Source of the DNA: Verrucomicrobiaceae bacterium
GTDB taxonomy: Bacteria > Verrucomicrobiota > Verrucomicrobiae > Verrucomicrobiales > Akkermansiaceae
Assembly: GCA_003820635.1 (NCBI GenBank)
Contig: RPOS01000009.1
Location: 1 to 6,608, forward strand
Direction: 5' to 3'
DNA length: 6,608 nt
Position 1 is the first letter of the stretch, and each line of letters starts with the position of its first letter. The translations under genes and the position numbers were made by a program. Below, in pieces: positions 4,282 through 6,608 of this stretch. The notes under the pieces are model-generated. The model searched no databases. It had not been told where the DNA came from and worked only from the letters and a program-made list of their open reading frames with translations.

Positions 4282-4462
4282 ACGAATGCTCTACACGGCT
4301 TTTTTTGTAATGTTAGCTGCGCATGTGGGCCTTTTAGCCCTATGGATAACAAATGGGGCAAGCCTGCTCGTGATGTCACTAAACACTGCGCTTTCTGGCC
4401 TTGTTGGTTTCACCTGCGCTGTTGTTGTTGATTATTGGAAACGTAACCGGAGATCAATATGA
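4268..4462 (+). CDS. Two-span small membrane protein (64 aa)
   Basis: Hydrophobic segments at residues 8-27 (LYTAFFVMLAAHVGLLALWI) and 32-54, joined by the tight turn TNGA, form a helical hairpin. The C-terminus KRNRR (58-62) is strongly positive, so both ends should face the cytoplasm. AAGGTG at 4255-4260 lies 7 nt before the ATG, and the gene overlaps its predecessor by 14 nt. Its size and hairpin topology resemble class II holins, but it lies away from any endolysin and among accessory genes, so a different membrane role (for example superinfection exclusion or an unknown moron function) is at least as likely. It starts MKAHE, like the gene at 4689. Confidence 0.82.
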   Translation: MKAHERMLYTAFFVMLAAHVGLLALWITNGASLLVMSLNTALSGLVGFTCAVVVDYWKRNRRSI

Positions 4463-4692
4463 AACCCAAGTGTGACTGCCTTAATTTCTGCGGTGACGAC
4501 CCGCACATCGACAAGGGGCTGGTGCGACCGTGCCCGACCTTCCAGCAGGAGACGGCTAGGAAGCGATTGCACGACGCAGCACCTGACCTGCTCGCCTCGT
4601 GCAAGGAGTTGATTAACTGTGCTGACCATAACCGGGACATGGCCGAGATACGTAGGGCGCGTGCAGTAATACGTCAAGTGGAGGGGAAATGA
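4459..4692 (+). CDS. Cys-rich small phage protein with AAPDLL C-terminal module (77 aa)
   Basis: ATGA overlap with the preceding gene; GGAG at 4449-4452, 6 nt before the ATG. The N-terminal part has Cys5, Cys7, Cys11 and Cys25 with His16 (CDCLNFCGDDPHIDKG...PC), a plausible small zinc site. Short phage proteins with a 'C.C.N.CGDD...G...PC' pattern are familiar, but without assigned function. Residues 39-51 (DAAPDLLASCKEL) continue into a charged helix ending RRARAVIRQVEGK. This matches the C-terminal half of the HTPGPW protein (AAAPDLLEALKTL ... AARAAIARATG). It therefore looks like a Cys-rich head fused to the same tail module. Cytoplasmic; DNA or protein binding is a guess. Confidence 0.84.
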   Translation: MKPKCDCLNFCGDDPHIDKGLVRPCPTFQQETARKRLHDAAPDLLASCKELINCADHNRDMAEIRRARAVIRQVEGK

Positions 4693-5021
4693 AAGCACAT
4701 GAGCTGCTGATGTTCGCCGCTAACACTATCAAGGGCGAGTACCCGGAGGAGCAGTGGCCGGACTACCACGTGCCCGAGATGGAGCGCGCTGCCGCCGTCC
4801 TGCCTCAGCTGACCGACAACATCGAGAAGCTACTCAAACTGAACGCCGAGCGGGAGGAAACAGTGCGGAAGATGATACGCCTGACTCTGGCCTGTATGCC
4901 CGGATCGAAAGAGTACGTACGTCTTAATCTCAGCTCCGATTCTTACCAGAAGAAGCAGCATACAGAACGACGCAAGAAGTTAATCCAATCCCTTGAGGAG
5001 TATGCAAATGAAGGCAAGTGA
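4689..5021 (+). CDS. Helical hypothetical phage protein (110 aa)
   Basis: ATGA overlap with the preceding stop. GGAGG (4680-4684) precedes the ATG by only 4 nt, a close but usable spacing. The sequence is mostly charged helix: residues 30-65 form an amphipathic run (MERAAAVLPQLTDNIEKLLK...), and the C-terminus is KKLIQSLEEYANEGK. No transmembrane segment or catalytic motif is visible. The first five residues MKAHE equal those of the gene at 4268, and the DNA of the two starts differs at only two of the first 15 bases. It ends 14 nt inside the next gene. I do not recognise the family; a small adaptor or regulatory protein would be compatible. Confidence 0.82.
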   Translation: MKAHELLMFAANTIKGEYPEEQWPDYHVPEMERAAAVLPQLTDNIEKLLKLNAEREETVRKMIRLTLACMPGSKEYVRLNLSSDSYQKKQHTERRKKLIQSLEEYANEGK

Positions 5022-5370
5022 ACTGACAGGTATGGCGCTCAACCTAGCGGTTGATCTTGCCGAAGGGTGGCAGCTAGTCACCGCCACAGACAACGCAGGT
5101 AGCTACCCATACCTGATGAAAGGAGACAAATATAAAGACCCTAAAAAGTCACGGTATGCGTCCAGTTGGATGCACGCAGGGCCGATCATCGAGCGGGAGA
5201 AAATTTCAGTGGCTTATGAGCCTTCATTGCTTTACGACGATTCATGTCGCTGGAAAGCACTCTTCCCAATGAGTGACAGAGAGCATGAGTACGGCCCAAC
5301 CCCCCTCATTGCAGCCATGCGTTGCTACGTCGCCTCAAAACTGGGCGACGAGGTAGACGTGCCGTTCTAA
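5008..5370 (+). CDS. ninX: NinX-like phage protein, DUF2591 family (120 aa)
   Basis: The N-terminus MKASELTGMALNLAVDLAEG, the central SSWMHAGPIIEREKISV (52-68) and the C-terminal YGPTPLIAAMRCYVASKLGDE (95-115) are the recognisable blocks of the DUF2591 family. It is annotated as NinX in lambdoid phages, has no established activity, and lies in accessory or early gene clusters. ATG 5008 is chosen because GAGGAG (4995-5000) lies 7 nt upstream and the family starts MK.SELTG; the in-frame TTG at 4993 and ATG at 5002 would lie in or beside the SD site. It overlaps the previous gene by 14 nt and closes the six-gene block. Its TAA stop lies in dyad copy 6. Length is typical. The family call is firm. 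Confidence 0.9.
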   Translation: MKASELTGMALNLAVDLAEGWQLVTATDNAGSYPYLMKGDKYKDPKKSRYASSWMHAGPIIEREKISVAYEPSLLYDDSCRWKALFPMSDREHEYGPTPLIAAMRCYVASKLGDEVDVPF

Positions 5371-5378
5371 CCGCTAGA
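5366..5378. promoter_or_regulatory. Leader dyad copy 6 (TCTAACCGCTAGA), contains a stop codon, most diverged
   Basis: TCTA/TAGA arms around ACCGC; one position of the core (T to C at 5374) breaks the symmetry. The right flank CC is kept. The TAA at 5368-5370 is the stop of the NinX-like gene. Confidence 0.75.
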
Positions 5379-5379
5379 C

Positions 5380-5395
5380 CACCCTGTATGGGGTG
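5380..5395 (+). promoter_or_regulatory. Leader hairpin copy D (CACCCT-GTAT-GGGGTG)
   Basis: The same hairpin as copy A, with A to G at 5390. In RNA the loop-closing U-A pair becomes U-G, so the stem survives. As in copy A, the first C is shared with the dyad flank. Confidence 0.78.
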
Positions 5396-5419
5396 CCAAT
5401 TATTACCAAGGACACAATC

Positions 5420-5650
5420 GTGAAACTACGTAAACCCGGTGGGCAACCACCGTTTCGGGCGGACTATGGGATATACATCAAAGAGCTGCTTTCTACCATT
5501 CCGGCCACGTTTGCAGTAACTAGCAAGCGACATGCTGCCAGTGTGCGGTTTTTGTACAAGCTGGCGGAGTACCTAATGAGTGAAGAATACGCAGCTAAAT
5601 CAGCCAAAGCTCTGGCCAAGAAAAACGGAGATCACCATGCTACGACTTGA
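5420..5650 (+). CDS. Hypothetical phage protein, GTG start (76 aa)
   Basis: The GTG at 5420 is chosen because AAGGACACAATC (5408-5419) matches the ribosome-binding segment that precedes the ATGs at 1830 and 2669, with AAGGA 7 nt from the start. The upstream in-frame GTG at 5393 lies in the leader hairpin and has no SD site. The protein is basic, starting MKLRKPGGQPPF. Residues 20-50 look like alternating strand and helix, and a lysine/alanine-rich helical tail runs from about 52 to 70 (YLMSEEYAAKSAKALAKK). Such a composition fits nucleic-acid or protein binding, but I do not recognise a family. It is the first gene of the last block and overlaps the next by 14 nt. Confidence 0.75.
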   Translation: MKLRKPGGQPPFRADYGIYIKELLSTIPATFAVTSKRHAASVRFLYKLAEYLMSEEYAAKSAKALAKKNGDHHATT

Positions 5651-5804
5651 GACAACATCAAACGGACGCACGATTGTGCGGTTACACAAGGACTGGAACC
5701 CGACACGGATAGGCCGAGCCTATACGCCACGGCCACAGATGTATGACCACCAGCGTGACCTGACACGCTTACAGACAGCACTACTTAAGGAGGCCAAGCA
5801 ATGA
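5637..5804 (+). CDS. Small basic hypothetical protein (55 aa)
   Basis: ATG 5637 has GGAG (5627-5630) 6 nt upstream and lies 14 nt inside the end of the preceding gene. The frame is open further upstream, but no earlier start has a comparable SD site. Arginine- and lysine-rich throughout (MLRLETTSNGRTIVRLHKDW...), with a beta-like N-terminal half and a helical C-terminus (LTRLQTALLKEAKQ). Its last codons encode the very strong SD site of the next gene. No family recognised. The conserved overlap pattern supports it as a real gene despite its size. Confidence 0.72.
   Translation: MLRLETTSNGRTIVRLHKDWNPTRIGRAYTPRPQMYDHQRDLTRLQTALLKEAKQ
5786..5793 (+). promoter_or_regulatory. Full-length Shine-Dalgarno TAAGGAGG
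   Basis: Eight contiguous bases complementary to the 16S rRNA 3' end, 7 nt before the ATG at 5801. It is the strongest ribosome-binding site in the window, which implies high expression of the acidic protein relative to its neighbours. Confidence 0.85.
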
Positions 5805-6208
5805 GTGACTATCTAAATGTTGACGAGCTACGGGACAGAGTGTCCGAGCTAGAGGATGAGCGCGATCAGTTCCTCGATGAGACGTGCGAGGAGGCTGGCA
5901 TCGACGAAGACCACGACGACTACAACAACCTGCGCGAAGAGACTGCCGAGGTATGGGAGAAACAACAGCCCGAGGGTCAGGAGTACGCCAAGCTAATCGA
6001 CATTATCGAAGAGGTAGGTAGTGCCGACTTTCTCATTCATGAGAGTCATTTCAGCGACCATGTGCGGGAGATGCTGGAGGACGGAGGCGACGTGCCCAAG
6101 AAGTTGGCGTGGTACATCGAGATCGACTGGGAAGCTACCGCAGAGAACATCAGATCAGACTATTCCACCATTGAGATTGACGGACAGACTTATTACTACA
6201 GGGACTAA
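5801..6208 (+). CDS. Highly acidic protein resembling the ArdA C-terminal region, candidate antirestriction/DNA mimic (135 aa)
   Basis: ATGA overlap with the preceding stop and a full TAAGGAGG site 7 nt upstream. By my count 19 Asp and 23 Glu against 11 Lys/Arg give a net charge near -31, extreme for 135 residues. Residues 1-60 form a charged, probably coiled-coil segment (VDELRDRVSELEDERDQF, then CEEAGIDEDHDDYNN). Residues 77-134 (FLIHESHFSDHVREMLEDGG ... IDWEATAENIRSDYSTIEID ... YYYR) match the end of ArdA-like phage proteins as I recall it: 'FLI.DSYF.(E/D)YA.E.AEDIG ... IDWE.AA.EL+.DY..h...G..(Y/F)..R'. ArdA proteins mimic B-DNA and block type I restriction enzymes. Here only the C-terminal part is similar, so antirestriction activity is an inference. 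Confidence 0.8.
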   Translation: MSDYLNVDELRDRVSELEDERDQFLDETCEEAGIDEDHDDYNNLREETAEVWEKQQPEGQEYAKLIDIIEEVGSADFLIHESHFSDHVREMLEDGGDVPKKLAWYIEIDWEATAENIRSDYSTIEIDGQTYYYRD

Positions 6209-6210
6209 TC

Positions 6211-6564
6211 ATGAACAACGTAGAAAAAACCGCATTGGATCGTGCTGTGCTGCTGCTCAACTCCATCAAGGCAAAGTACAAGATCATCTCCCCAGACGGC
6301 ACGGAGTACGGCGAGCTTGTGCTGGCCCCCGTCAAAACAAAACGTGTCTCGGCGCATCCGATTGGGGAGATGAGTAACTACTACCGACCAATGGTGATAG
6401 ATATGCAGCCGGGCGATATGCGCATTGTGCCTGCGGGTAAATATGAGCTCGAAGGACTGCGCGGCACCATGTCTGGGTGGTTCACTGCACGTTGGGGTAA
6501 AGGCGCCGTTATCACCTCAGTCAACAAGCTCAATAACACTATTGAGGTGCTTCGCGTGGTCTAA
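6211..6564 (+). CDS. Hypothetical phage protein (117 aa)
   Basis: It begins 2 bases after the previous stop, with CAGGGA (6199-6204) 6 nt before the ATG, a weaker SD site than its neighbours. Residues 1-24 form a helix (VEKTALDRAVLLLNSIKAKY); 25-45 look like strands (YKIISPDGTEYGELVLAP). The C-terminal 84-117 stretch (RGTMSGWFTARWGKGAVITSV, then VLRVV) has a helix-then-strand pattern like small DNA-binding domains of phage proteins, with conserved-looking Trp90, Trp95, Gly96 and a closing VEVLRV-type strand. I have a loose memory of this C-terminus in phage hypotheticals but no functional name. The stop TAA at 6562-6564 lies within dyad copy 7. Confidence 0.82.
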   Translation: MNNVEKTALDRAVLLLNSIKAKYKIISPDGTEYGELVLAPVKTKRVSAHPIGEMSNYYRPMVIDMQPGDMRIVPAGKYELEGLRGTMSGWFTARWGKGAVITSVNKLNNTIEVLRVV

Positions 6565-6574
6565 CCATTAGACC
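6558..6574. promoter_or_regulatory. Leader dyad copy 7 (GGTCTAACCATTAGACC), contains a stop codon
   Basis: A perfect 7-bp inverted repeat around CCA. Its left arm supplies the last Val codon (GTC) and the TAA stop of the 117-aa gene. No CACCCT hairpin follows. Confidence 0.88.
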
Positions 6575-6587
6575 TGCTTCGCATCAC

Positions 6588-6608
6588 GCTAACTACCAAG
6601 GAAACCAC
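6588..6608 (+). promoter_or_regulatory. Leader and ribosome-binding site of the next gene, which starts just beyond the window
   Basis: CTAACTACCAAGGAAACCAC repeats the ACYAAGGACAC-type segment that precedes the starts at 1830, 2669 and 5420. AAGGA lies at 6599-6603. By analogy the start codon should be the very next bases after 6608. Confidence 0.7.

Noticed and set aside
6021..6377. 118-codon plus-strand frame overlapping the end of the acidic protein and the start of the 117-aa gene
   Set aside because: No SD site, Arg/Cys/Thr-rich shadow composition, and it would overlap two better-supported genes.
421..6574. The repeated leader palindromes as a CRISPR array or as terminators
   Set aside because: The intervals are genes of very different length, not uniform spacers, and no T-run follows any of the palindromes.

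Overview
The window looks like part of a tailed dsDNA bacteriophage (or prophage) of a Gram-negative host. The genes are short, closely packed and all on the + strand. Several match recurring phage families: a NinX/DUF2591-type protein, the 'HTPGPW' protein, a MoxR-like AAA+ ATPase, and an acidic protein resembling the C-terminal part of ArdA. Promoters are host sigma70-type and Shine-Dalgarno sites are strong. The host genus cannot be named from the sequence. No minus-strand gene, tRNA, CRISPR array, integrase or IS element was seen.

Layout. Bases 1-240 hold the end of an upstream operon: the C-terminus of an unidentified protein, a GTGA-overlapping 27-residue membrane peptide, and a UUCG-loop terminator. 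Bases 241-420 are a G-rich leader without a gene. A DUF7303-like gene (452-796) follows and ends at a 10-bp-stem, GAAA-loop terminator. Bases 797-1242 are non-coding, partly AT-rich, and carry repeated GTAAC motifs, a GA tract and a second hairpin. Two near-perfect sigma70 promoters (TTGACA-17-TATACT and TTGACA-17-TATAAT, both with an extended -10) drive a small helix-turn-helix (HTH) protein (1363-1707) and then a gene pair: a 257-aa phage protein and a MoxR ATPase (1830-3733). Bases 3779-5370 form one translationally coupled block of six genes. Bases 5420-6564 hold four more, ending with an acidic ArdA-like protein and an unrecognised 117-aa protein. The window stops where the next start codon is expected.

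The most striking feature is a repeated leader module. A 17-bp dyad, consensus GGTCTAACNGTTAGACC, occurs seven times. Each copy lies in a gap between genes, just upstream of a start codon, and nowhere else that I could find. Four copies are followed at once by a second palindrome, CACCCTGTATAGGGTG, and most then lead into a conserved ACYAAGGACAC ribosome-binding segment. In three copies the stop codon of the preceding gene is the TAA inside the dyad. Genes within blocks have no dyad and instead overlap by exactly 4 or 14 nt, or in one case sit 2 nt apart. The module therefore marks the first gene of every translational block. It could be a repressor-bound 'stoperator', an RNA element controlling translation or processing, or a linker for cassette exchange. 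The HTH protein, which lies between two promoters and under its own dyad, is the obvious local candidate for a factor that reads it.
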